A stretch of 64,000 bases of DNA, from the NCBI GenBank assembly GCA_025642065.1, contig JAODUP010000008.1, forward strand, positions 225,001-289,000, written 5' to 3'. This stretch comes from Paralvinella palmiformis (lineage: Eukaryota; Annelida; Polychaeta; Terebellida; Alvinellidae). Below, in pieces: positions 36,901 to 48,009 of this stretch; position 1 is the first letter of the stretch; every line of letters begins with the position of its first letter. The position numbers were made by a program, and so were the translations under genes. The notes under the pieces were generated by a model. The model was not told the DNA's origin and did no database searches. It saw nothing but the letters and a program-made list of their open reading frames with translations.

Positions 36901-37216
36901 TGGTTTGGATAAGGTGGGCTCCGCCCACAACACTGTGGCATCACCACATAACATACCTGTAATCTATATAGAAATATTGCTATTTAGGAAGTTACCTCAG
37001 TTTAATGTTTAGAATGGACAAATAAAAATAATCCGATGAACTCATCCTATAATAAGTCATTCGACGGTATAAATGCATATTTCAAGCTTTTGAATTACTC
37101 TTGATTTACTCTTGATTTACTCTTGATTTACTCTGATTTACTCTACAACTCTAACACCGAAAGTACTGTATCGACACCGTCAAAGGATATTATTCAAACA
37201 AGTACTCGTTAATATG
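36901..37216. repeat. Short stretch with TTACTCTTGAT tandem repeats
   Basis: At 37094-37145 about four to five copies of an 11-12 bp unit (TTGATTTACTC) occur in tandem. Nothing else was recognised. Confidence 0.8.
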
Positions 37217-37504
37217 TCATTTCTCAGGCAAGAATTCGGTTTTTAAGGCAAAATGAGGTCCCACGTAATATATAATACGTTCAATAGCGTTAGTGCTTGT
37301 GAATATTTGGTAGATTATTTCGTCAGCTTTTCGTAAACACTCGCGAAACAAATACTTTATCTGACTCACTGCACGATCCAATCTGACGTCCACTAACACT
37401 GATAATTTAGTTTTTGTGATAGAGCGTTTGACATCATTTGGCATCGTGTGGACTAACGCAGAAGTTGTCGATTTGTCTTTCTGGCTGTTTACTAGTTTTG
37501 ACAT
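37214..37504 (-). CDS. Unclassified 95-codon ORF, possibly an exon or chance
   Basis: An ATG-initiated frame runs from 37504 to a TGA at about 37217 with non-repetitive, protein-like composition (MSKLVNSQKDKSTTSALVHT, then a basic/hydrophobic central part containing DRAVSQIKYLFRECLRKADE). I do not recognise the family. No signal peptide, membrane helix or known motif is apparent. Upstream on the same strand (37510-37620) the sequence has a CCAATCA motif at about 37543-37549 and several CpGs (CTTTCGACGTCC), compatible with a small promoter. No polyadenylation signal was checked systematically. An ORF of this length is expected by chance in 64 kb, so the call is weak. It could also be a single exon of an unrecognised gene. 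Confidence 0.2.
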
Positions 37505-38820
37505 TAATACCCATATATGGGATCATAAGATTGGGGCGGTTGATTGGCTGACAATATTAAATGACGGAGTCGCTTCCGTCAGTCGAATACCAAGAGGACG
37601 TCGAAAGCTTTAAACGTGACTTCTCCTCGGGAAATGCGTGTATAGTTTCATTGTGTGACATTTATGTGTGTATTTAATTTGGTATTTAGTATGGGAATAT
37701 CTTTAATATAAGCGTTGCTTTTCTCTTATTTAGCACTTCAGCCGTACACTAGTTGATGCGTATGAATTGGTATGATTACGTAATTTTAGATGAACAGACT
37801 ACAATGATAATGACAATAATGATGATGATGCTGATGATGATGCTGCTGCTGATGATGATGATGATGCCTTTTTGTGTACCGCTCAGAAAATATTAGACAA
37901 ACACACATATACAAACAATAAACCGGGTATTTAAAGTGTCTAGTGTGGTAATTAGTAAGAACTCAGTTCTATAATACATTGTTTGGTCACCTCGACCTTA
38001 CACATGCCGACATAGAATGGGAATCTATAGAACGGGGCGGTTGTTGGCTGTAAACAAACCCGTAAGGATTAGCTACATAGTGGCTATAGACGTTGGTGGG
38101 TGGAAGTAAATCAGCAGCATTTGAAAAAGCAAACAACGATGACCTCACCTCAGATGATACGAGAACATCAGTCCGCATTAGAGTCAATAACAAATGAGAA
38201 GGTGTTCTCGTAGATAATATCGGATAACATCTTCCAATCAATATGGACGAGTAACTAATTCGGTAAGAGTAAAAACCCTAGACCGTTCTCGATCCATTTA
38301 CCAATTTTGATATTAATAATTCGTATCACAACATCGGGAGACGTGCTCCGTATCATGGTCGGCTAACGATACAGTACACCTCAGCCATCTCAGTTTAGGA
38401 TGCTATGTCCACTTGATACACGGTTTCGGCGATCAGATCATCCGGGGTTTCGTGATGCCATTCTGATACCCCATCCCCGCCAGCCGCTCGGAACCTAACC
38501 AACAATACCCCGCACAAGGGGTATACATAATGTGATCGTAACGGCTCCGAGTTCGAAACCGTACACTTATATATCGGAACAATACCAGTACGTATGACAA
38601 AGGCGCTGTCATCTCATTCGAAGTTTACGAACTATCTGGACCAATTGAAATACGATTAATCATCGGAATGAACTATACACCCAATACGGCCTGACTCACA
38701 GGTTGACGACTAAAGTCTTTGATAAAGTCTTTGATAATATCCTGTTACTCCTTACAAAGATGGCATCCCTTATCCGGTTATGTTTATGTTTACAAAGAAA
38801 TAGTTATAATAATAATAATA

Positions 38821-38860
<40 letters not shown>

Positions 38861-39449
38861 GACGTTACTTGAATGACAAATAGTTCTTCACATTAAGATG
38901 TCACATGATTAAAGATATTTTATTTCCGGTGAGCTCTTTCGAAAAGCGGTCTCTAGACTGAACGTACGTCGGCACAGAGTTATGATAAATGTTGGCTAAT
39001 TAGTGTGTGCGTGTGTGTGTGTGCCTGTCTGTGTGTGTGTGTGTGTGTGCCACATTTCTTTTGAGAAATGGGCCATTTTGTTGGCAAATAATGTTATTTG
39101 TCAATTAAAGTGTACCGCATCAACGACCCTAGGGACTATTAGCGCGAACTTTAAGTGGTACTCTTCCATCATTGCGATGATGTATTGAGATGGTGAAGTA
39201 ACGTACAATGTATCCTCTGATCCTGTACACAGCAAACAATTGCACCCACCATCATCGTGACCATGTCTATTGTATAAATAAATTGGTAAACAACATAGTA
39301 TGTGATCCAGGAATCAGTTGATAGAATCTCACAATTGACAATGGTCGGATGATAATCAAATGAAAATGAATCATGATTATTTGCTTTTGTAAAGATTAAT
39401 CTCGCTGTAACGATAATCCTGATATTAAGGTAAACGAAACAGATATTAA
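37505..39449. other. Unannotated stretch with trinucleotide and GT repeats
   Basis: Imperfect GAT/GCT array at about 37816-37865, (AAT)n at 38806-38861, and (GT)n at about 39004-39050. 38360-38570 is more GC-rich and contains AGTTCGAAACC, a B-box-like word at about 38551 without a convincing partner A box. Confidence 0.45.
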
Positions 39450-39965
39450 ACGGATTAAACCATCATCGGGGGTATTGGGACGTTGTACTAAATGACGATT
39501 TAAGCTGGAACGTGGATGTAGACAGTATTGTATCCCAATCTGGGAAAACTGTATACGTGTTGTATGCGCTAAAGAGAGCAGGCATCATTCAGTGTGATTT
39601 GTTAGGACATATAGATCAGTAATCAGACCAGGTTGTGAATAAGCTTGTCCTACGTGGTACACGTCATTACCCAAATATCTGTACGATATTGATCACATAA
39701 ATATTATCCCCCAGTTAATTAAGTTTCGCCATTTACCTTGAACCTAACTGCGATGAAGCATTACTGGTCACGTGTATCTTAACTTTGTACAAAGGACGCA
39801 ATGATCTATTGAAAATATATTTTAACAAACAGAAACGTCATGATCAGATGTTAAACGAGCCATTTGCCAAGTGAACGAAAAAATGGTGCAGATAATCTGA
39901 CTGCCTGTGTCGAATTTTATGTTCCTAATACAGGTATAAATCGATACAGGCTCTCATTTATACCA
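39450..39965 (+). mobile_element. LINE ORF2 C-terminal fragment, third RT family
   Basis: 39485-39620 reads VVLNDDLSWNVDVDSIVSQS, then GKTVYVLYALKRAGIIQCDL. After frameshifts, 39625-39660 corresponds to SVIRPGCE and 39670-39840 to an E-HIQKRAL-II type region (YLYDIDHINIIPQLIKFRHL). This is the usual post-palm region of many invertebrate LINEs, distinct in wording from family A and family D. No RT catalytic motif is left. Confidence 0.7.
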
Positions 39966-40318
39966 TGATGTATAAAGACATTACAGTAATAGTTCTGTTT
40001 ATTTTGGTTATGAATTTATATCAATATGACACTTGACAGATGCTAGTAGATTTATAACGTCATATCATATATCGTGATATGATTGGCTAGTTGGAAGTGC
40101 TGTTTTGTCTATTCCTTTAATTACTAAATGTCACAATCCACCTATTTTATATGTAGCTGCTAATAAACACATTCTTATGTCTTGGCGCATCAATCATACT
40201 GGGACACCGGGCAGGTGTTGTCATAATGTATCAAACATATTTTGGGAATAAATATTTAGTAATTTGTTACGTTTTTTGTTATTATTAGTGCTATCTGGCG
40301 GAATTTATGTGTATAATA
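39966..40318. other. Unannotated stretch
   Basis: AT-rich sequence with no recognised gene or repeat. Confidence 0.4.
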
Positions 40319-40478
40319 GACTTTATGATACAATATTGAGTGACTATGGTACAGTATTGAGTGACTTTATGAAACAGTATTGAGTGACTTTATGATACAG
40401 TATTGAGTGACACAAACACACACACACACACAAATACACACACACACACAACACACACACACACACACACACACACAA

Positions 40479-40531
<53 letters not shown>
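40319..40531. repeat. 23-bp minisatellite followed by (CA)n-(GA)n
   Basis: About four copies of TGAGTGACTTTATGATACAG plus TAT (40319-40411; one unit is shortened) run straight into (CA)n (40413-40496) and (GA)n (about 40497-40530). Confidence 0.92.
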
Positions 40532-40533
<2 letters not shown>

Positions 40534-40689
40534 TTCTGTAAATAATATACTATTAATTAGCAGGCCAGAAAAAGAAATGAAAACCAAACCCTTCATTATC
40601 CCTAATGGAGGCTATTTGTCGGATACGTAACAAAACAAATAAACACATCTACATGCAGTGACGTTTAAAGCTATTTTCAAAATATCCAC

Positions 40690-40930
40690 TGTTCTAACTA
40701 TTTTTGACACAAGAAGCTTTTTTCCCCATTGGCACGCCTTTGTCATATTGCATATAAACCATTAAGCTTCCTGTTATACGATATATTTAATAAATTCACA
40801 ATGGTGCAGATCACATAGTGTCAAATACACTAAAATATTATCAACAATTCTTCAAATATCACATGGACTTTACGATTCCACTGAGAACTTATAAATCTCA
40901 TTAGTAGTATAGCACCTGGATATTGGTATG
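40690..40930 (+). mobile_element. Highly decayed LINE family A fragment
   Basis: The order GGCACGCCTTTGTCATATTG, TTCCTGTTATACGATATATT, TCACAATGGTGCAGATCACA and TCTTCAAATATCACATGGAC parallels 29515-29690 with many substitutions and deletions. No readable frame. Confidence 0.55.
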
Positions 40931-41294
40931 AACACATCACTTTATTGACTTATTTTTATTATTATTATTATTATTATTAGACAAGACAAAATATTTATTC
41001 AACCCTCAATTACATGTACATACAATCCAAAACAGTCAATAATATTAATAACCAAACATTTAAAACTGACCTAAATCGTACAAAGTATCGAGAAAAGCAC
41101 ACATAAAAGCCAAATTACCAAAAAATGCCTGCTTAACATAATTTTAATTTTTGGCTGGTGATTGAGGGACCAAAGTAGTGAATGCTGTCTTTCCTTTGGT
41201 CCCCAAATAAATATTAAATCGAAAGCAATGAAATTGCATATAAAATAAATCGAATTTCTGGTGAGGTGTGAATCATACAACAGCTGGTTGGGTG
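40931..41294. other. Unannotated stretch with a short (TTA)n tract
   Basis: (TTA)n at about 40958-40978 may be a LINE tail. The minus-strand open frame at 41071-41280 matches nothing I know. Confidence 0.4.
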
Positions 41295-41630
41295 TTGATA
41301 ATAATATGTAATAATATAATATGCGACATTTATACAGCGCCCTATTCAGGTAGATAGCTGCTCTAATGCTCTTTACAATATTATTATCCCTGACTCAGGC
41401 CTGTTTCAATCCAGCACACACCTCAACTCCCAAGGGAGCATTCAACGCGTGCAGCCATTATAGGCGCAAAGCGTTACTCAAAGACATAGCCATCGGCATT
41501 GCATCTCATGGAGCCTCGAACCAGCGACCGTTCGGCTACGAGACCTACGCTACCCTAACCAATTTCAGCCTTTTAATTTACATTGGTAAAATCCGTGCAA
41601 TAAAAATGAGATAATCTTACTTTACTAATA
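41295..41630 (-). mobile_element. LINE- or SINE-type repeat with GCGCCCT 3' motif
   Basis: ATTTATACAGCGCCCTATTC, then CTGCTCTAATGCTCTTTACA, have the same design as the LINE A 3' ends (TTAATAAAGCGCCCTTACTA, then GGCGCTGTACAA). The right part (41500-41550) contains GCCTCGAACCAGCGACC, a possible minus-strand B box. A decayed non-autonomous element is likely. Confidence 0.5.
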
Positions 41631-42950
41631 TAATATAGGAATTTAATACAGAGCTCTTTATCTGTCTTTTTACCTGAGTCACCGATGTCATGTCTGTAAG
41701 AGAGGAACGTCATTTGTTCCATATCACAGCAATATTGTACCGTGGAAGTTGCTTGGCAAATCTAATGCTGTAAAGCTTAATATAACTTAGAGTACTGTCT
41801 AGTTGAATGGACCATATGTATATAAATAGAAAATTTTTACTTTGTTCTTTGAAATGATTCCTTTATTTGGCTAAGTGGAAATCCATGTATTTGTATGGAC
41901 AACCCTCTAAGATCATTCAATTGGTTAAGTCCTCTAAAAGTGGCCGGAAAGAAAGTCACAGAAAAAAATTACAAGTTCGATATTAGATATCTTATTTCGA
42001 TTAATTATTGAAAACAAAACAAATCGGTGTACTAAATTCTGGCACACAGCCAATACGTGTACATTTTGTCGCTGATTTGTTACAATTCAGAATTGTTCTG
42101 GATTAGGACCAAACGTCTGCATTAACTCGACTGGAAGATCGTCCGGATCTTGTAGCACACGTGGTACAGGTGATGTCGGTCGTTGGCAGAAGGTAGCAGG
42201 GGTCATACGTTATTATCACAGTGGCTCATCCCCTGAACGAAGGTCTGGGCTGGTGTTTATCCCGGGTTCTGGCAAATTGATCTTTCATCTAGTGTCTGAC
42301 TTTAGCTAGACGGATTTGTGCTTGATCCTCCGGATGGTTGAGTGGTTCGCCTGGTTCTGGATGCTCTCTCTGCAAGTTGGTCATCATAGAACCCTGGCAA
42401 CCACTACTTACTCGTTTGATACATTTCCACCAAATCTTTATTTTGCGAGTTGCTGGTTTTGTGTACATGAAACACTCATAGCAGATTGTTAATGTTGCCC
42501 TTATTAGTTTGAAACTAAATTCCATTTTAAGATATATACGATATGCGATTCTATAGCAAGCTGGAGAAGGTATATATGCTGCCGATGTGAAGCCACTGCA
42601 AATATTAAATCTCTGCACATTAAGATAACCGTTACTGTGAAAACTCTAATCACTAAGCATGACCTGTCCAGTTACAGACTCATGCACAAGTTGAAGCCAT
42701 TCTCTTTTATGTACCTTTAATTACCACTAAGCATGATCAGTCACTGGCCCAAGCACAAGATGAAGTCATTATCTATCATCTACCTTTACCACATAAGACC
42801 TGAACATTCCTGTGCGATAAATAAAACACATATTTTCCAAAATTCGCTCTGTGTACCATATATTTGGTTTTTGTTGGATTCAATGACAGCCTATTTGGCA
42901 CATGACCAGTTAGACAAAATTTTTATTTTAATATTTAATTTTTGGAATAA
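41631..42950. other. Unannotated stretch
   Basis: No gene was recognised. The minus-strand 109-codon frame (42289-42618) and the + frame at 42733-42993 have no similarity I can name. The words CACTAAGCATGA and TGAAG recur at about 42650-42770 (ACTAAGCATGACCTGTCCAG versus ACTAAGCATGATCAGTCACT), suggesting a roughly 73-bp duplicated segment. Confidence 0.45.
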
Positions 42951-42999
42951 ATTATTATTATTATTATTATTATTATTAATATTAATAAATTAATAGATC

Positions 43000-43045
<46 letters not shown>

Positions 43046-43047
43046 GT
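42951..43047. repeat. (TTA)n arrays
   Basis: Two TTA trinucleotide arrays separated by a short TTAATAAATTAATAGATC bridge. Confidence 0.93.
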
Positions 43048-43740
43048 CTCCTCATACAATTAATGTCTCCTCATAGTATTAGTGTATTTTCATATTATAC
43101 TACATACATCTCGATGTTATAATATAATTTTCCAAGATGATCTATTATAGTAATCCGGAGAGAGCAATTAGTAAGTGCGAGATCAAAATATTTATCTAAG
43201 CTATCAATAATCTTCTATCAGTAATTATCACCTAGCAATTAAATAGTAATTAATATCCCGCGGTGACTAAGTGAAATAACTAATTGTTGTGGATATATCG
43301 AGCAATGCCTTTTAAGTCAACAAGTAAAAGCTCTTAATTGTGTTGATGATAACGATGGGGTTAATGAATGCTCTCTCTCTCTCTCTCTCTCTCGTGTGTG
43401 TGTTTGTGTTATAAATTAAGCATACAATTTAATCCACCAACCGTCATAATGTCTGTCAAAATTTTTGTTGTTTTAATGCATGCTGTCAGTTCGTGTTCTG
43501 TATTTCGACTGTATTTCGACGGGTTCATCACGTTTATTTTTGTTTAAAATTTTCACCATTTAAGACCAAATACGTAATTTGATGTTCCCGTGTTAGTATC
43601 GTTGTAATATGACAAATTTGTGTGTCTTGAATATTTATTATAACAATAACACTGTCTCAATATTACAGTTAAATATTTTTATCATGATGGATCCCCCCCC
43701 CCTTTTTAAACCAAATCTCTCTCAGAGGCGAAGCTAACCT
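43048..43740. other. Unannotated stretch upstream of the PPP4R4-like gene
   Basis: (CT)n-(GT)n at 43371-43412 and a C-run near 43690-43701. Distal promoter sequence is possible, but no specific element was identified. Confidence 0.4.
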
Positions 43741-43772
43741 CTAGATGCCGAACTCGTACACCGTCCACCAAA

Positions 43773-43782
43773 TCTCGCGAGA
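43773..43782. promoter_or_regulatory. TCTCGCGAGA palindrome, probable core promoter element
   Basis: A perfect 10-bp TCTCGCGAGA lies 204 bp upstream of the PPP4R4-like start codon. In vertebrates this palindrome is a known element of TATA-less CpG promoters and a binding site of BANP. Its role in this organism is inferred. The surrounding 43741-43990 is CpG-containing relative to neighbours and also holds TGACGTGA (43962-43969), a CRE-like site 18 bp before the ATG. Confidence 0.6.
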
Positions 43783-43986
43783 TCACCTAACAACAACACG
43801 AGAACAAACAAAAGTGGCTCGTGTTGTCAGACGATCGTGGTTGGACACCTGTTTTCGATGTTATGTGGAATATGTGTTCGATAAAAAGGTGACTCGAGAT
43901 AATCTTTGTTTCTCCCAAACGAGGGATGTTCTGGAGTCAGACGATTTCTATATTTGGCGCATGACGTGAACGGTATTCGATCAAAA

Positions 43987-44049
43987 ATGGATATGCTACC
44001 TGAGGAACTTCAGGAATTGTCTCTGGAGCAGCCAATCAACGCATTTAAG
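43987..44049 (+). CDS. PPP4R4: PPP4R4-like, coding exon 1
   Basis: Encodes MDMLPEELQELSLEQPINAF plus Lys, 21 codons, ending AAG before a GTAGAG donor (44050). The start is chosen because ATGG has an A at -3 and G at +4, and because the residues align with the PPP4R4 N-terminus as I recall it from vertebrates (a YMEDLQELTIIERP-like segment). Joining to exon 2 in phase 0 gives AFK-SAEEL-, which parallels the SLKTPEEIERL segment of the family. PPP4R4 is a HEAT-repeat regulatory subunit of protein phosphatase 4 in the cytoplasm. HEAT repeats lie further downstream and are not in this window. The exon alone is too short to prove identity; confidence comes from the pair. An upstream non-coding exon is possible. 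Confidence 0.7.
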
Positions 44050-45491
44050 GTAGAGACGTGTTTGGTCACATATGTTTTTCGGGGGAGATAATGGGTTTTT
44101 TTTGTCGGGATAGAAGGTTTTTATGACGTCAGGTTCCTTTTTAGAATTGCGAAGATTAGGTTTCTGTGAATTTATCTTGACTATCTCTATGAGTATGACA
44201 CAGCCTGTGGTTTAATTTTAAACACATTTACTCAGTCAATTCTGTCACTCTGTCAGTTTGTGTCAGTGTCATCATGCTAATTTAACAGTGTGCGTTTGTC
44301 TCTTTGTGTTTATGATACATCATTACATGTTTAAATAACTTGCTAAAATAAATGTCTAAATTGGCATCTATTTCAATATTTGTGACACACATGGCGATTG
44401 ACGTCACAGACGATCACGTCTCAAATATTATGCTGACGTATTAACTAACACTTATCCACAACCATTATGTTAGTCTAAATTGCTAACGGGACAATTAGCA
44501 TCAGTTAATAACTATATAATAATTATCATTATGGAGCCAGATATAGGTGCCTAACTGTGATCCACAATTTGCGTGCTAACTATTAAGCAAGCTATCGCAA
44601 TGGAGCCACTCACGACTTGACTATGTGGGCAACATGTTTGATGTACTTAACAAGATTAATGGAGATTTTATGACGCCGGTGACGTGACATGGCAGACTGA
44701 CAGATCAGTGAAGACGTGGTGTTAACGAGTGTTCCGCATAATGCCACTCACTCAGTCACATCATTATAGTTGATCGGGTGGTTTATGACTCGTATTGATG
44801 TGGCCCACTGACTGGTGCCAGTAAATACATGCATGCTGACATTAGTTGCCCGAGCAGTAATGAAGTTCACGAAGCCAAAATCTTTCGCATGTCTTCTAAC
44901 CATTTATCATCGGATTAAGCCCAGCTTGCGTTGTTTCATTAATATTTATTGATTAGGGTCGGTAATTTTGCAACATGATACGGACACTTCGTATTGGCCA
45001 CCCATTTGGATGGTTCATACCTAGACATCTTTCTTATCTTTCATCTCTATACTATAAACTGGCCATTGTTGTCCTCTATTGAACTGCATCAAGGTTGTAC
45101 GTTGTTCTGTAAGTTAGTCCGCCTACTATCGGCATAACATTACCCATTGGTCTATTAGACTAGGTCACCTTGTAATCTGTTATGTTCATGTTGGTTCAGT
45201 ACATGTTGATGTTTATTAACAGAATAGAGGTACTGCATAAATGTATTTTTGCATGCACAGATTAGAACATCGAGTTGTATGGTTCATGATAGAATGGGTT
45301 CCACTGAATATAAAGTGTCACATGCCGATGTGAAAGATGACTAAGCCCACAGCATAATGTTTCTACGACAAATTGTCAAAAAGGGCAAAAGCAAATAACA
45401 CAAATTGAAATAAATGATCACAAATAAAATTATGTGTTTAGTCAAAAATAGAGTTGATACCTTGTCGTGTCACCATAGTCTGTACTCTGAG

Positions 45492-45661
45492 ATGATGATT
45501 TTTTATGGCCACTTTTATGCACATGGTAGGCTACATGGGCCGAGCTACCTCCAAACGTAAATAAAGTGAAGTCAAAGATGAAACACTTTTCAGATATGCC
45601 CACCCCTAGATTTGAACTCAGGTGGTAGTGATCTGTGATCCAATGCACTACCAGTTAGACT
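45492..45661 (-). mobile_element. SINE family A, antisense in intron 1
   Basis: Reverse complement of the 53786 element. It shows TATGGCCACTTTTATGCACA, GTAGGCTACATGGGCCGAGC and a B-box region AGATTTGAACTCAGG. CTGTACTCTGAGA (45480-45492) on the left and CTCTACTCTAAGA (45662-45674) on the right look like a 13-bp target-site duplication with two mismatches. Confidence 0.85.
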
Positions 45662-45988
45662 CTCTACTCTAAGAAGATGTTCCTGTATTAGATTCAGTAA
45701 TTTCAGTCATACATTATTCATTGTTTATATATGTCAGACATGGTTAATTCAATTCCGGAATTGGTTAATTAAAAAAAAGGAATTGAACTTGATAACTTTG
45801 GAATTGAAGTTTGCTACCAAAAAAAAATTCGAACACCATAACACCAATTGTTAGGTGGAAAAATATTACTGAATGAACGTACAAATCATAACCAAAATTC
45901 CAACTAGCAAATGTTTGTTAGTTACCTAAATGTTAACTAGCAAATACATGGAACCTACTAGCAGCTTGCTAGCACAAATTTCAAGCCG

Positions 45989-45991
<3 letters not shown>

Positions 45992-46030
<39 letters not shown>
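45992..46030. repeat. (AT)n microsatellite
   Basis: AT dinucleotide tract of about 39 bp in intron 1. Confidence 0.96.
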
Positions 46031-46031
<1 letters not shown>

Positions 46032-46787
46032 CAGATACATCTAGAAAAAATCAAGATACAGTTTGTAAGAGAAAGAAATATATGATGAAATATAGTTTAA
46101 CATTTGTAAAATACCAGTTGGCCAGTAAATATCAAGAAAATTTCATAATTTACTCACACTTGAGACCACTTTATTAATTAAATATATCCTCAGTGCAGTC
46201 TGGTCAATGTTAGATCAATTATGGCAAGTTAAATCAATAGATCATCCATCAGTAATTAACTACTGATAAAAAATTTCAGTATGTCTATATAATGTTAAAA
46301 TATATTTTGACACGTTGGCTCTTGAATAAAACGATGATTATTGGGGGGGGGGAGGGGTGGATGTACATAATCTATATAAAAAGTATTGGTTAAACTTAAA
46401 GGTGATATATAGAACATAATTTGAGAGATTATCTAAGAATTTGGGTTTGTATCCATCAACACTCTGCTAATCATTCTGGCCCTGGTTCTTGTTGGTCTTA
46501 GCATGGAGTCTGTGTACTTTTGATTGAAATGTTTAAATCTGGAGATTGAGAAACCTATAACAGACCTAAACCACATACTTCCTGGGCAGTTGTCATGATA
46601 CTGTATTGTACGGATCTACAAATAAGTGTGACGTTCTTGAAGTGAAAATGTTGCATTCAACTTACAGGACAGGTAATATCTAAAAAATATCAGTTTGTGT
46701 CCCAATTACCTTATGTCATTAATGTCATATGTTGTTTGGATGAATATCCTACCTACTTTTTATCTATCTGTATCAGAGTTATAATAA

Positions 46788-47690
46788 TAATAATGTATAT
46801 TTAATAAAGCGCCCTTACTAGCAGGAGCCATTCAAAGGCGCTGTACAAATAATATGTAATATAATAATACCCCAAATAATGTCTGTAAAAACTCTGTAAT
46901 GATTTGAAAGCGACCTTAAATAGGTGTGTTTTTAGAAGAGACTTAAAATTTCCAAGAGACGACGCATTTCTAATATTTGCCGGCAACCGATTCCATAAAG
47001 TGGGGGCTGCAACACTAAACGCACAATCACCATATGACTTGAGCCAAGACACTGGCACCTGCAATAGTATCTGACTGGATGACCTGAGTTTTCGGGATGA
47101 CTTTCTAATGGAAACCAGTTCAGACAGATATTCTGGCGCCATATCATTAATAGATTTATAAGTTATTAACAGAATCTTGAAATGGATACTCTGTCTAACA
47201 GGTAGCCAATGTATTTTTTGAAGAATTGGGGTGATATGATCATATTTTCTAGTACTAGTAGTTATTACAATGTGGCCTGCACTATTCTGAATTCGCTGAA
47301 GGCGATTAATGTTATAATCAGATATGCGGTATAACAGGGAGTTACAATAGTCTATACCAGATGTAACAAAGGCATGAACTACAGTTACAAGTGATTTTTG
47401 TGTCAAGAATGCTTTTAAACAGTGGATGTTCTTAAGGTGGTAGTAGGCAGCTCGGCATACTGATGTGACATGTTCATGCATGTTAATACATTGGTCAAAA
47501 ATAAATCCTAGATTTTTTACTGATCCATTAGGGGTAATCGAAGATGCACCCATCTGTAATGCTGGTGTCTTTAGGGATTTAACACAATCGGTAATACAAT
47601 GTTCTAAATTCTTCAAGGAAGAGGAGAAATTTAACTCATTGTCAGGATCCAGTGATATATACAGCTGTGTGTTCCAGTAGGCTCAGACTT
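46788..47690 (-). mobile_element. LINE family A ORF2 C-terminus and 3' UTR, antisense in intron 1
   Basis: A 271-codon open frame (47616 to about 46804; the first codon is TTG, so it is the inside of a longer ORF). It contains SITPNGSVKNLGFIFDQCIN, HAFVTSGIDYCNSLLYRISD, ILQKIHWLPVRQSIHFKILL and CAFSVAAPTLWNRLPANIRN, the standard order for the region after the RT palm in CR1/L2-like elements. The 3' part has CCCTTACTAGCAGGAGCCAT and a short (AAT)n tail at about 46784-46794. The RT catalytic blocks are missing, so it is 5'-truncated. The long open frame marks it as the youngest LINE copy here, although a stretch reading SAGHIVITTSTRKY suggests small changes. Confidence 0.92.
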
Positions 47691-48009
47691 AAGAACTATG
47701 GCATTTAGTCTTGTATTTAAAAAATCATGATTTGAAAAGTTTATAGCTTGTGCTTCATCAAATTTTGACTTTGTACTTTGAATAGTTTGTAATTTGTGCT
47801 TCAGATAATGTTGGAGTTGGATTGGAATAATTAATAATCTGTTCTTTAACTAATCTGGAATCTTGGAAGATGATTCATTAGGGGAGATATGCTAAGACTT
47901 GAAGAATATTTGTGTACCGTAATTTGTATTATCATGTGTCACTGCTTAATTAAACTGTCTTAAATGCCACCCTTCTCAGTGTGGTAATCACTGAGGTGCC
48001 GAGTCTAAT

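Noticed and set aside
46801..47616. The 271-codon frame as a host gene.
   Set aside because: Its sequence (LHWLPVR-like, TLWNRLP-like blocks) is the C-terminus of LINE ORF2 and repeats at 11.0 and 29.5 kb.
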